From Lentibacillus daqui (GTDB lineage Bacteria; Bacillota; Bacilli; Bacillales; Amphibacillaceae), in the NCBI RefSeq assembly GCF_027186265.1, contig NZ_CP114176.1, positions 1,736,001 through 1,800,000 of the forward strand: a DNA stretch of 64,000 bases. The letters are read 5' to 3'. Position 1 is the stretch's first letter. Every line of letters starts with the position of its first letter. The position numbers were made by a program, and so were the translations under genes. Shown one piece after another: positions 53,504 through 62,338 of the stretch. The notes below the pieces were generated by a model. That model worked only from the letters and a program-made list of their open reading frames with translations, was not told where the DNA came from and ran no database searches.

Positions 53504-53965
53504 ATGAATATTTATCTTGTGCTATTGCTGGTTTTTATTATTGCACCAATTAGCACTTTATTGCACGAATTAGGACATGTGCTTGGTGCAAAATGGGCAA
53601 AAGCTGATTCTATCATACTATCCATTGGATCCGGTTATAAGATAGCAGCATTTTCCTGTAAGCGAATTCGGGTTTCCCTTCATCTATTGTTTTTTCTGGG
53701 CGGCATGGCCTACAATGAAAGAAATAAACCGTATAAATCAAGGGAAATCATTATCATTAGTTTGTGTGGTCCTGTCAGTAACGTAATTGCTGCAGCTGTG
53801 GTATTTTATTTCGCCGGTTTCTCTTATGGATTTGTCCGTGCATTCATTTTGTTTAATATGTGGCTGGCAGTGATTAATTTAATACCGTTTCACCTAAACG
53901 GGAAACAATCGGATGGCTATACGATTGTAAAAGCCATATTAAACCGTTACAAAACCTGCAAATAA
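53504..53965 (+). CDS. M50 family membrane metallopeptidase-like protein
   Basis: A 153-residue protein with the zinc motif HELGH at residues 21-25, within the first membrane helix, further hydrophobic helices, and a late DG segment (NLIPFHLNGKQSDGYT) supplying the third metal ligand. This is a minimal site-2-protease fold. ATG at 53504 is used; an ATG at 53495 is equally possible, neither having a strong binding site. It occupies the place of the riboflavin operon in B. subtilis. Substrate is unknown. Confidence 0.75.
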   Translation: MNIYLVLLLVFIIAPISTLLHELGHVLGAKWAKADSIILSIGSGYKIAAFSCKRIRVSLHLLFFLGGMAYNERNKPYKSREIIIISLCGPVSNVIAAAVVFYFAGFSYGFVRAFILFNMWLAVINLIPFHLNGKQSDGYTIVKAILNRYKTCK

Positions 53966-54050
53966 AATACGTGGTGTTTTTTTCAAGGGTTTGACTTTCG
54001 TATAGCAAAATAGAATGTTGTCAATGCTGAAATAAAGGGTGAAAAAATAG

Positions 54051-54146
54051 TTGAGTCAGCGTAAAAAGAATTGGATCCTATTTGCATTTTTGCTTGTCAT
54101 TGGAATGACATGGGGAGTTGTTTATTGGTTTGTGTTCGTTCTGTAA
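54051..54146 (+). CDS. Single-pass membrane micropeptide
   Basis: A 31-residue open frame from TTG, preceded by AAAGGGTGA, encodes a basic head (MSQRKKNW) and one membrane segment (ILFAFLLVIGMTWGVVYWFV). It is too short for routine gene calling and I recognise no family. The binding site and clean topology are the only evidence. Confidence 0.5.
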   Translation: MSQRKKNWILFAFLLVIGMTWGVVYWFVFVL

Positions 54147-54334
54147 GAGGATGTGCATAAGGTATCGCGAAATCAATAATAGTTGACAAGAACATGTTGT
54201 TCAGGCACATTAATATATATTACGCTATACTTGGTAGAATGCTTTCGATATCGATATAGAAATGTTTTTTAAGTATTTGCCGGCTACGTTTTCTTTCCAT
54301 GATCTTCAGGTTATTTTCATAATGAGGGGTATCT

Positions 54335-54706
54335 ATGTTAATTCGTTATAAAAAAAATTCGGAAAAAATTGCAATGGGTTTACTTTCTTTTATGCCAAAT
54401 GAAAAGGATGTAAAAAAATTGCAACAAACCATAAAGGAATACGAGACAAATCCCGATTGGCACCTTTTTCTATGGAAAGAAGATGATGTGCTAGGTGCGA
54501 TTGGTGTACGTATTGAGAATGATCTTAATGCAGTTGTCCAGCACATATCAGTCAATCCTTCCCATCGCAATTCGGGGATTGGCAAGAAAATGATCAATGA
54601 AATTAAGTCAATGTATCAGGATAAATATGCCGTTTGCGCAGATGAACATATTCAAGATTTTTACAATAAATGTACCTCTGATGATAGTGAAAAAGATGAT
54701 GACTGA
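54335..54706 (+). CDS. ribT: RibT-like GNAT acetyltransferase
   Basis: A 123-residue GNAT-fold protein with the acetyl-CoA loop HRNSGIGKKMI. The sequence MLIRYKKNSEKIAMGLLSFMPNEK is characteristic of RibT, which closes the riboflavin operon of B. subtilis; its true role is unsettled. Here no ribDEAH genes precede it. GAGGGG lies before the ATG. The stop codon is embedded in a terminator hairpin. Confidence 0.85.
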   Translation: MLIRYKKNSEKIAMGLLSFMPNEKDVKKLQQTIKEYETNPDWHLFLWKEDDVLGAIGVRIENDLNAVVQHISVNPSHRNSGIGKKMINEIKSMYQDKYAVCADEHIQDFYNKCTSDDSEKDDD

Positions 54707-54721
54707 TAACATCTTTTTCAC
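54687..54721 (+). terminator. Terminator overlapping the end of ribT
   Basis: GTGAAAAAGATG pairs perfectly with CATCTTTTTCAC (54710-54721) around an 11-base loop that contains the ribT stop. Confidence 0.7.
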
Positions 54722-54748
54722 GGCTTTATCAAAATGACGAGATCAAGT

Positions 54749-54783
54749 CAAAGAGCCAACCCTTTCATTGGGTTGGCTCTTTG
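54749..54783. terminator. Bidirectional terminator between ribT and YjcZ gene
   Basis: CAAAGAGCCAACCC pairs perfectly with GGGTTGGCTCTTTG (54770-54783) around seven bases. It lies between convergent genes. Confidence 0.85.
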
Positions 54784-54855
54784 TCGGTCGTTATTTGTTT
54801 GCAAACTACAAACAAATGAACAATTTGTTATGCATTCGCACGCAAGGCTATCATT

Positions 54856-54939
54856 CTATAGCCAAGCAGCACCAACGATAATGAGTAAAATGAACAATAC
54901 GACGATTAACGCAAATCCACCGCCATAACCTGCACCCAT
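54856..54939 (-). CDS. Minimal YjcZ family sporulation protein
   Basis: A 27-residue protein (MGAGYGGGFALIVVLFILLI then IVGAAWL), the shortest form of the YjcZ spore-protein family, with AAGGAGG before its ATG. The core is identical to the core of the broken copy at 24783-24901 over about 20 residues. Made during sporulation by analogy. Confidence 0.85.
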   Translation of the reverse strand: MGAGYGGGFALIVVLFILLIIVGAAWL

Positions 54940-55145
54940 TTGAAATTCCTCCTTTTGAACTTAAAGAATAAATGTCTAATCAACATTTATCTTTCGTTAA
55001 TAACTTATGTAGGACATTGGAATAGTGTATAGGCGCATATGTTATGTTTATCATTTTTTAATGATTAAAACCTATAATTTTGGTATGCTGTATTTGTTTA
55101 AACAGTTACGTTGGTCGATATTTTTTATGCGAAAGGAAGAAAACA

Positions 55146-55889
55146 ATGAATCAGGCTTATCAGGTAAAAATTGATTCATTTGAAGGACCGCTTGATTTAT
55201 TATTGCATTTAATCAACCGATATGAGATTAATATATACGATATTCCGGTCGCACAAATAACGGAACAATATATGGAGTACATCCACACCATGCAACAGTT
55301 GGAATTAAATGTAGCCAGCGAATATCTGGTTATGGCTGCCACATTGCTAGCCGTAAAAAGCCAAATGCTATTGCCAAAACAGGAATTGGACATGGAAGAT
55401 GAAGGATATGAAGAGGATCCGCGAGAAGAGTTGATGGAGCGCCTAATAGCCTACCGAAAATATAAGCAAGCAGCCGAGACATTGAAAGAAAAGGAAATGG
55501 ATAACCACCAAATCTTCACCCGTGCCCCAGTTCGAATCCCTGATACTGAAACACAAAAGCCTATGGTGCAAGGGGATGTTTCCATTTATGATATGCTGGG
55601 TGCATTAAATAACATGTTGGAAAGGAAAAAGTGGAAAGAGCCTCTCGAAACAAAAATAAACCGGGTTGACATTTCACTGGAGCAACGGATGGAGGAAGTG
55701 ATCCAGGTGGTAAAACAGAGTCGGGACGGGATTCTGTTTGATGATCTGTTTACCTACCGTTCACGTTCTCATATTGTTGTGACTTTTGTCGCCATATTAG
55801 AGTTGATGAAAACGAAACAAGTATATTGTAAACAAGAAAAACAACTTGCGGATTTATATGTTTTTGATGGAAGAAGCGTGAAAGCATGA
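55146..55889 (+). CDS. scpA: Segregation and condensation protein A
   Basis: ScpA is the kleisin of the SMC-ScpAB condensin. The 247-residue product starts with the family sequence FEGPLDLLLHLINRYEINIYDIPVAQITEQY, has an acidic middle and a winged-helix C-terminus. ATG at 55146 follows AAAGGAAG; the upstream frame is not conserved. It overlaps scpB by four bases. Confidence 0.94.
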   Translation: MNQAYQVKIDSFEGPLDLLLHLINRYEINIYDIPVAQITEQYMEYIHTMQQLELNVASEYLVMAATLLAVKSQMLLPKQELDMEDEGYEEDPREELMERLIAYRKYKQAAETLKEKEMDNHQIFTRAPVRIPDTETQKPMVQGDVSIYDMLGALNNMLERKKWKEPLETKINRVDISLEQRMEEVIQVVKQSRDGILFDDLFTYRSRSHIVVTFVAILELMKTKQVYCKQEKQLADLYVFDGRSVKA

Positions 55890-56479
55890 ATGAATTAAAA
55901 GCGATTGTGGAAGGTTTGCTGTTTGCCAGTGGTGACGACGGCATTACCGTGAAACAACTTGCAAGCATACTGGAGGTTCATTCGGATACGGTTGAACAAA
56001 TGCTTGAGGAATTAGCCTACGAATATGAGCACACCGAACGAGGGATGATGATTATAAAATCTCATGAGGCATTTCATCTGACAACGAAACCGGAACATAG
56101 TGATTATTTAAAAAAACTATTGGAAACGCCACAATCATCTAAAATGTCACAGGCAGCATTAGAAACATTGGCGATTATCGCTTATCGGCAACCAATAACC
56201 AGAACAGAAATTGATGAAATACGTGGGGTGAAAAGCGAACGGCCGGTACAGACATTGCTTTCCAGATCTTTGATTGAAGAAGTAGGGCGCCGTGAAGGAA
56301 TTGGGCGTCCAATCCTGTTTGGGACAAGCAAAGAATTTCTAACGTATTTTGGGCTGACCTCTTTGGAGGAATTACCACCGTTGCCTGAAGAGATTGATCA
56401 GAATGCAGTTGAACATGAAGCAGATTTATTTTTTGAGAATTTTACTACCGGTACAGACGAAGAACCACATTCCAAATGA
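55886..56479 (+). CDS. scpB: Segregation and condensation protein B
   Basis: ScpB dimers bind ScpA in the condensin complex. The 197-residue protein has two winged-helix domains, with ALETLAIIAYRQPITRTEIDEIRGV as the family hallmark and an acidic tail. The start overlaps the scpA stop (ATGA). Confidence 0.94.
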   Translation: MNELKAIVEGLLFASGDDGITVKQLASILEVHSDTVEQMLEELAYEYEHTERGMMIIKSHEAFHLTTKPEHSDYLKKLLETPQSSKMSQAALETLAIIAYRQPITRTEIDEIRGVKSERPVQTLLSRSLIEEVGRREGIGRPILFGTSKEFLTYFGLTSLEELPPLPEEIDQNAVEHEADLFFENFTTGTDEEPHSK

Positions 56480-56513
56480 AACCTTTGCACAATGATTGTG
56501 TAAAGGTTTTTTC
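56480..56513 (+). terminator. Terminator after scpB
   Basis: AACCTTTGCACAA pairs with TTGTGTAAAGGTT with one G-T position, followed by TTTTTC. Confidence 0.8.
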
Positions 56514-56595
56514 TTTTGCAGTTACACCTTTTTATCATACTATAAGTTGTCCAGCATAGACTGTAGAGACACAAAAACTACGGGAGGACCCCCAT

Positions 56596-57699
56596 ATGCG
56601 CTGGATATTTGTAACCGTCATATTTGTTGGATTATGTATGCTTGCTTTCCCCGGAGATGGACAAGCAAAGCCAAGCACATCCGCGAAACAGGCTATTTTA
56701 ATGGAGCAATCTTCCGGAAGAGTATTATATGAAAAAGATGCCAATCAACGCCGTCCAATTGCCAGCATAACAAAAATCATGACCGCCATTATCGCAATCG
56801 AATCTGGAAAAATGGACGATACGGTGACTGTTTCGAAACGGGCAGTCTATGCTGGGGGGTCATCTATTTATCTTGAGGAGGGTGAGAAGATCAAGTTAAG
56901 GGATCTTGTTTATGGGTTAATGTTGCGCTCGGGAAATGATGCTGCGGTAGCAATTGCAGAACACGTCGGTGGCAGTGTAGAAGGATTCAGTTACTTAATG
57001 AATCAAAAAGCCCGATGGTTGGGAATGACAAATAGCCATTTTGATAATCCGCATGGTCTCGATTCAAAAACGCATTATTCCACCGCATATGATATGGCAC
57101 TGCTGATGCAATATGCCATGGATAACGATGCCTTTCGAAAAATTACCGGGGCAATCACCTATAAAGCCACGACAAAAAAATATGCCTGGCAAAATAAAAA
57201 TAAGCTATTAACGCGGTACTATGATTATTGCATCGGCGGGAAAACGGGTTTTACCAAAATTGCCGGGAGAACATTGGTTTCAACAGCACGTAAAGATGAC
57301 ATGGAATTGATTGCTGTTACCTTAAATGCCCCTGATGACTGGCAGGACCATATCGGAATGTATGATTGGGCATTTGACAAATATAAGATGACATCGGTAC
57401 TTGATAAAGGTAAAATGACGTACCATGTACAAGGGACTAATCAAAAAACGACAGGGTTTATTCATCAAAACATCGCTTATCCCTTGGATTCACAAGAGCA
57501 AAATAGTATCCGTTTGAAAACGTTCATGCTGAATAAAGACCTGCAAAACAATAAGGAGAAAATTGGCAAGACCATCGTTTATTTGGATGGAACCCCGCTT
57601 GAAGAAGTACCTGTTTATAAAGAGGATCAGCAGGCAAAGAAGAAGACATTATTCACAGATACCAAGTCAGTATTAAAACAAATGACAGGGTTGGATTAG
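56596..57699 (+). CDS. dacB: D-alanyl-D-alanine carboxypeptidase DacB (spore PBP5*)
   Basis: DacB acts in the mother cell to limit cortex cross-linking. The 367-residue protein has a signal peptide (about 1-24), SITK (57-60), SGN (112-114) and KTG (216-218). GGGAGG precedes the ATG. It is joined to spmA by one base and spmB follows, as in B. subtilis, where SigE drives the operon. Confidence 0.92.
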   Translation: MRWIFVTVIFVGLCMLAFPGDGQAKPSTSAKQAILMEQSSGRVLYEKDANQRRPIASITKIMTAIIAIESGKMDDTVTVSKRAVYAGGSSIYLEEGEKIKLRDLVYGLMLRSGNDAAVAIAEHVGGSVEGFSYLMNQKARWLGMTNSHFDNPHGLDSKTHYSTAYDMALLMQYAMDNDAFRKITGAITYKATTKKYAWQNKNKLLTRYYDYCIGGKTGFTKIAGRTLVSTARKDDMELIAVTLNAPDDWQDHIGMYDWAFDKYKMTSVLDKGKMTYHVQGTNQKTTGFIHQNIAYPLDSQEQNSIRLKTFMLNKDLQNNKEKIGKTIVYLDGTPLEEVPVYKEDQQAKKKTLFTDTKSVLKQMTGLD

Positions 57700-57700
57700 T

Positions 57701-58285
57701 ATGGTTAATATTATTTGGGCTTCCATGGCCATTATTGGCATCTTTTACGCGATGATAAATGGCACAATGGATGAAGTAAATAAGGCATTATTTGAGAGTG
57801 CTGAAGAGGCTGTAACCATATCAATTGGATTAATCAGTGTTATGGTATTTTGGCTGGGGATTATGAAGGTTGCTGAAAAAGCTGGGATATTACGCAGGCT
57901 CACCAAGCTGTTTCGTCCAGCTGTCGCCAAATTATTTCCAGAGATTCCCAAAGATCATCCGGCAATGGGTTATATTTTATCCAACTTCACTGCAAATATA
58001 TTCGGACTCGGGAATGCAGCAACTCCAATGGGTCTTAAAGCCATGGAGCAAATGAAACAATTAAGTGGCACAGATACCGCGTCAAGATCGATGATTACGT
58101 TTTTGGCATTAAATACATCAGGTTTGACAATTATCCCGACAACAGTCATTGCTATTCGTATGCATTATCATTCCGTTTCGCCAACGGAAATTGTCGGTAC
58201 AACAATTGTTGCCACCATTATGTCATCACTTGGGGCTATAATAGTAGATCGGATATTTTACCATCGCAGTATTAGGAGGGAATAA
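57701..58285 (+). CDS. spmA: Spore maturation protein A
   Basis: SpmA with SpmB is needed for spore core dehydration and heat resistance. The 194-residue membrane protein has a nucleoside-transporter-like gate fold with the motif NIFGLGNAATPMGLKAMEQM. It begins one base after the dacB stop. Confidence 0.93.
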   Translation: MVNIIWASMAIIGIFYAMINGTMDEVNKALFESAEEAVTISIGLISVMVFWLGIMKVAEKAGILRRLTKLFRPAVAKLFPEIPKDHPAMGYILSNFTANIFGLGNAATPMGLKAMEQMKQLSGTDTASRSMITFLALNTSGLTIIPTTVIAIRMHYHSVSPTEIVGTTIVATIMSSLGAIIVDRIFYHRSIRRE

Positions 58286-58287
58286 AG

Positions 58288-58818
58288 ATGGCGGTCATGA
58301 CCACAATAAGTACCTGGCTTATTCCATGCTTTATCATGCTTGTCCTCATTGTGGCAACCTACAAGCGCGTTCAAACCTATGAAGTGTTTGTGGAGGGAGG
58401 AAAAGAAGGTATCAAAATGGCCTTCTCCATACTCCCTTTTTTGGTAGGAATGATTGTATCCATCGGGATTTTACGGGCGTCTGGTGCACTTGAAGCTTTT
58501 ATAAATATGTTAACACCATTTTTAAGCATGATTGGCGTTCCTGCTGATATTGTACCACTTGCATTGATCAGGCCGATTTCCGGTACTGCGGCTTTGAGTA
58601 TTACGACAGAGTTGATTAGCGCGAACGGACCTGATTCCTTTATAGGCCGGCTGGCATCTACCATGCAGGGAAGTACCGACACGACACTCTACATATTAAC
58701 CATTTACTTTGGTGCTGTTGGTATTAAAAAAATGCGATATGCGTTAAAAGTTGGACTCATTGCTGATTTAATTGGTATAATTGCCTCGATTGTAATCGTC
58801 ACTATTATATTTGGATAA
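58288..58818 (+). CDS. spmB: Spore maturation protein B
   Basis: The partner of SpmA, 176 residues with four to five membrane helices and the motif ALIRPISGTAALSITTELIS near the middle. TAGGAGGG lies before the ATG and only two bases separate it from spmA. Confidence 0.93.
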   Translation: MAVMTTISTWLIPCFIMLVLIVATYKRVQTYEVFVEGGKEGIKMAFSILPFLVGMIVSIGILRASGALEAFINMLTPFLSMIGVPADIVPLALIRPISGTAALSITTELISANGPDSFIGRLASTMQGSTDTTLYILTIYFGAVGIKKMRYALKVGLIADLIGIIASIVIVTIIFG

Positions 58819-58826
58819 ACCTTTAG

Positions 58827-58855
58827 AGTAGCGTTAACTTATAGTTAACGCTACT
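58827..58855 (+). terminator. Hairpin after spmB
   Basis: AGTAGCGTTAACT pairs perfectly with AGTTAACGCTACT around three bases. No T-run follows. Confidence 0.6.
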
Positions 58856-58925
58856 ATTGTGTTGGTGGGAGATAAAAGGTAAAATACCAAAGGATCATTA
58901 AATTTCAGGAAACATGGTGATAAAT

Positions 58926-59666
58926 ATGGCAAACATAGAGGAACGCTTGCAGAAGGTGATTGCAAGAAGCGGAATTACTTCAAGAAGGAAGGCTGAACAG
59001 CTTATTGTTGATGGAAAGGTAAAAGTGAATGGAAAAACAGTGACAGAACTTGGCACCAAAGTCTCGCCTCATGATGACGTGGAAGTAAACGGCGTACCAC
59101 TCGAAAAAGAGGCACCTGTTTATTATTTGCTGTATAAGCCGCGTGGCGTTATATCGAGTGTGAAAGATGACAAGAATAGAAAAGTAGTTACTGATTTTTT
59201 CCCTGAGGTAAAAGAGCGAATTTTCCCGGTTGGAAGGCTTGATTATGACTCTTCTGGGATTATTTTATTGACGAATGATGGGGAATTTGCCAACCTGTTA
59301 ATGCATCCCCGTTATGAAATGGACAAAGTTTATGTGGCAAAAGTAAAGGGAATCCCATCCAAAAAAGAAATGAATCGTTTGCGTAATGGCATCCGTGTAG
59401 ATAATGACAAGTTAAAAATTATTGGCTATAAATTTTTGTCAACCGATAAAGATGCAAACACAGCAATTATCGAAATGACATTGCATGAAGGAAAAAACCG
59501 CCATGTCAGGCGCATGATGGACGGGCTTGGTTACCCTGTTATCAAGTTGAAAAGGGAGCGGTACGGGATGCTAACATTAAAAGGGTTGAAATCCGGTGAA
59601 TTCAGGGCATTAACACCACATGAAGTAAAGATGATGCGTGAAGCAGCTACAAAAATTGTTGAATAA
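58926..59666 (+). CDS. rluB: 23S rRNA pseudouridine synthase B
   Basis: RluB makes a pseudouridine in helix 89 of 23S rRNA. It has an N-terminal S4 domain (about 1-60) and the RsuA-family catalytic aspartate D106 in GRLDYDSSG. GGTGAT precedes the ATG at 58926; ATG at 58914 would add four residues. The product of 246 residues is normal. It precedes resABC as in B. subtilis. Confidence 0.92.
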   Translation: MANIEERLQKVIARSGITSRRKAEQLIVDGKVKVNGKTVTELGTKVSPHDDVEVNGVPLEKEAPVYYLLYKPRGVISSVKDDKNRKVVTDFFPEVKERIFPVGRLDYDSSGIILLTNDGEFANLLMHPRYEMDKVYVAKVKGIPSKKEMNRLRNGIRVDNDKLKIIGYKFLSTDKDANTAIIEMTLHEGKNRHVRRMMDGLGYPVIKLKRERYGMLTLKGLKSGEFRALTPHEVKMMREAATKIVE

Positions 59667-59720
59667 TAGTCAAATTTACCATATCACACACATGATATAA
59701 TAACATGGGGAGTGACTGCA

Positions 59721-60293
59721 TTGACGGAGAAAAAACAGCGACCGGACAAAACAAAGAAAAAACGAAACCGTTTAATTTTTAGATCAGTTATTTTGGCGAT
59801 ATTGGTAGTGGCTGTAGGTTATGCCTTGATTTCCAATTTAACCGAGGATAATGCAAAAGTGGCAAAAGGTGATGATGCTCCTGATTTTAAATTAAACCAG
59901 GTGAACGATAGTAACAATTTACAGTCGGTTCAACTAAGTGATTTAAAGGGAAAGGGTGTTATGCTTAATTTTTGGGCGACCTATTGTGATCCATGTAAAG
60001 CTGAAATGCCCTACATGGAGAAGTTATATCCCAAATACAAGGAACGAGGGGTGGAAATTGTCGCAGTCAGTCTTGATGCGACGCAGCTTGTTATTGACAA
60101 GTTTATTAATAAGTATGATTTGACATTCCCTGTGCTCCATGACACCAAAAATCAGGTATTGGATCAGTATGGTGTCGAACCGCTTCCAAGTACTTTTTTC
60201 ATTAATCCGGACGGCAAGGTGGAAGAGGTTGTTGAAGGAGCATTAACGTTGGATACACTGGAGGATCATCTGAAAAAAATTGAGCCCAAATAA
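59721..60293 (+). CDS. resA: Thiol-disulfide oxidoreductase ResA
   Basis: ResA reduces the apocytochrome c CXXCH cysteines outside the membrane. The protein has a basic N-terminus, one membrane anchor (about 20-38) and a thioredoxin fold with C89-D-P-C92; the middle residues are DP where B. subtilis has EP. TTG at 59721 follows GGGGAG by eight bases, giving 190 residues; GTG at 59712 lies within that site. Confidence 0.92.
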   Translation: MTEKKQRPDKTKKKRNRLIFRSVILAILVVAVGYALISNLTEDNAKVAKGDDAPDFKLNQVNDSNNLQSVQLSDLKGKGVMLNFWATYCDPCKAEMPYMEKLYPKYKERGVEIVAVSLDATQLVIDKFINKYDLTFPVLHDTKNQVLDQYGVEPLPSTFFINPDGKVEEVVEGALTLDTLEDHLKKIEPK

Positions 60294-60311
60294 TTAATGT
60301 GAGGGATTTCT

Positions 60312-62300
60312 ATGAGTGTGAATGATGTAAAATGTGAGTGTGGGCACGTTAACCCCGAAGGTACCGTGCTTTGTGAAGCATGCGGGAAGCCAATTGAGGG
60401 AAATCAGCACATTGATGGTAACGATAAACGAAAATTGCTAAATATGCGTTATGACGGTAGCGCCCGGCGATCACAGACATATAATAAGTCAATTATTGAT
60501 AAAATATGGAGCTTTTTCTCCTCTGTGAAGGTTGGGGTATGGTTAATTTGTCTTGCCTTAGTCGCGTCAGCAATTGGGACCATCTTCCCGCAAGAACAAT
60601 ACATACCGGCAGATGCTGTTTCACGCGATCCCGCAGTCTATTACGAGGCTACCTATGGCATACTCGGGAAAATTTATTATCAACTGGGATTTCATCATTT
60701 ATATAGTTCCTGGTGGTATATGATATTAATTGCGTTAATCGGTGTTTCTTTGGTCATCTGCAGCCTTGACCGTTTTGTACCACTTTACAAAGCGTTAAAA
60801 AGGCAGAAACCAAAACGCCATGAAACGTTTTTAAATCGCCAGCGTCTATATAGTGAAACAGAAAATGTTACCGCAGAAGAGAAAGAAAAAATCAAGGCAT
60901 CACTTAGGAAACAGCGTTATAAAGTCCGGGATGAAAATGGCCATATTTTAGCGGAAAAAGGAAGATTCTCGCGTTGGGGGCCCTATGTAAATCATATTGG
61001 CCTGATTATTATTTTATTAGCTGCGATACTGCGAATGACACCACTTCTTTTTTCGGATGACTATGTATGGGTCAGGGAAGGTCAGCGTACCGTTATTCCT
61101 TCCACAAATGGGGAATACTATATCGAAAATAAAGGTTTTATTCTTGATACATGGGACCCAGAAGAAGCAGGTGGCAAATTTAAAGATGCCATAGAAAAAC
61201 AAGGAGAGGTACCGAAAAACCATCAAACCGATGCGGTGATTTATAAAAAATCAGGTGATTCCATTCCAGGCGAAGAACCGGATTTGGAAAAAGTAACCGA
61301 GGGGAAAATTCGGCTCAACCAGCCACTGAAATTTGACAAATATACCTTGTATCAATCCGGTTATCAGCAAAATGAGTTTACGAGTATGTCATTTAACATT
61401 CTAAAGGCGGATACGAAAGATAAAGAATATGATCATTTAACGTTTAAGTTGCATACAACGGATAAGGACAATGACAAAACGCTGGGAACGTTTACGATTG
61501 ATTTGAACAATCAAAAAGACGTATACAAACTTGATAATGGTTACCGTGTGCAAGCTGAACAATATTATCCCGATTATTATCTGGAAGGCGGCAAACCAGA
61601 ATCGCATAGTGATAAACCGAAAAATCCCGCATTTGTGTTCTTCGTTTATCCGCCAGACAGTGATAAACCCGAGACAAGTTTTGTCGGGTTGGACGGGAGC
61701 ATTTCGGCAGCTGGAGAAGATTCGCAATATAAGCTGGACATTAAAGATTACAAGCTGAAAGGCGAACTTGGCAAATTCAAAATTAATTTTAACGAACCAA
61801 AATCAGAATACAAACTTGATAATGGAACCAGGGTGGTCGTTGATGAGTATTACCCTGATTATGAAGAGGAAGACGGACAGGCAAAATCAAAATCCAAATA
61901 TCCCAGAAATCCAGCTTTAGAATTGTCGGTTTATCCACCCGGCAGTGACAAAGCAGAAAAAAGCTTTGTTGGTATTGGCAAAAATGACGCGATCACAAAA
62001 GGAAATCAATACAAGCTTGGTCTCGCTGGTATGAAACTTCATGATGTTAGTGGCATCCAGGTGAAAAAAGATTATACCCTCCCATTTTTCATTGCTGGAG
62101 CAATCATCTTTTTAATCGGGGTGGCACAAGGTATGTACTGGCACCATAGAAGGATTTGGATTCATCCAAAAGACAACGGACTGCTTGTGGCTGCCCATAC
62201 AAACAAGAACTGGTTCGGCATTAAGAAAGATATTGAAAAAGCAATTGAAGGAACCAATGTGAATATGGTAGTGGATCAACAAGAATTGGAAGATGATTAA
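60312..62300 (+). CDS. resB: Cytochrome c biogenesis protein ResB, with internal duplication
   Basis: ResB with ResC forms the system II heme handling and ligation complex. The 662-residue protein begins with a small zinc-ribbon-like Cys4 segment (CECG..CEAC, residues 8-24), then membrane helices near 72-92, 133-152, 224-243 and 592-612. The large extracytoplasmic part contains two copies of a 90-residue unit (391-481 and 486-575) sharing YKLDNG, YYPDY, YPP.SDK and SFVG. This explains its being about 120 residues longer than B. subtilis ResB. Confidence 0.92.
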   Translation: MSVNDVKCECGHVNPEGTVLCEACGKPIEGNQHIDGNDKRKLLNMRYDGSARRSQTYNKSIIDKIWSFFSSVKVGVWLICLALVASAIGTIFPQEQYIPADAVSRDPAVYYEATYGILGKIYYQLGFHHLYSSWWYMILIALIGVSLVICSLDRFVPLYKALKRQKPKRHETFLNRQRLYSETENVTAEEKEKIKASLRKQRYKVRDENGHILAEKGRFSRWGPYVNHIGLIIILLAAILRMTPLLFSDDYVWVREGQRTVIPSTNGEYYIENKGFILDTWDPEEAGGKFKDAIEKQGEVPKNHQTDAVIYKKSGDSIPGEEPDLEKVTEGKIRLNQPLKFDKYTLYQSGYQQNEFTSMSFNILKADTKDKEYDHLTFKLHTTDKDNDKTLGTFTIDLNNQKDVYKLDNGYRVQAEQYYPDYYLEGGKPESHSDKPKNPAFVFFVYPPDSDKPETSFVGLDGSISAAGEDSQYKLDIKDYKLKGELGKFKINFNEPKSEYKLDNGTRVVVDEYYPDYEEEDGQAKSKSKYPRNPALELSVYPPGSDKAEKSFVGIGKNDAITKGNQYKLGLAGMKLHDVSGIQVKKDYTLPFFIAGAIIFLIGVAQGMYWHHRRIWIHPKDNGLLVAAHTNKNWFGIKKDIEKAIEGTNVNMVVDQQELEDD

Positions 62301-62338
62301 GGAAGGCATAAAAAGGTAGTTCAAAAGGGGGTTTTTTG

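Noticed and set aside
54734..54928. 64-codon plus-strand open frame opposite the YjcZ gene
   Set aside because: It starts in a terminator hairpin and ends as the antisense of the YjcZ core; the similar frame at 24623-24823 has the same cause.
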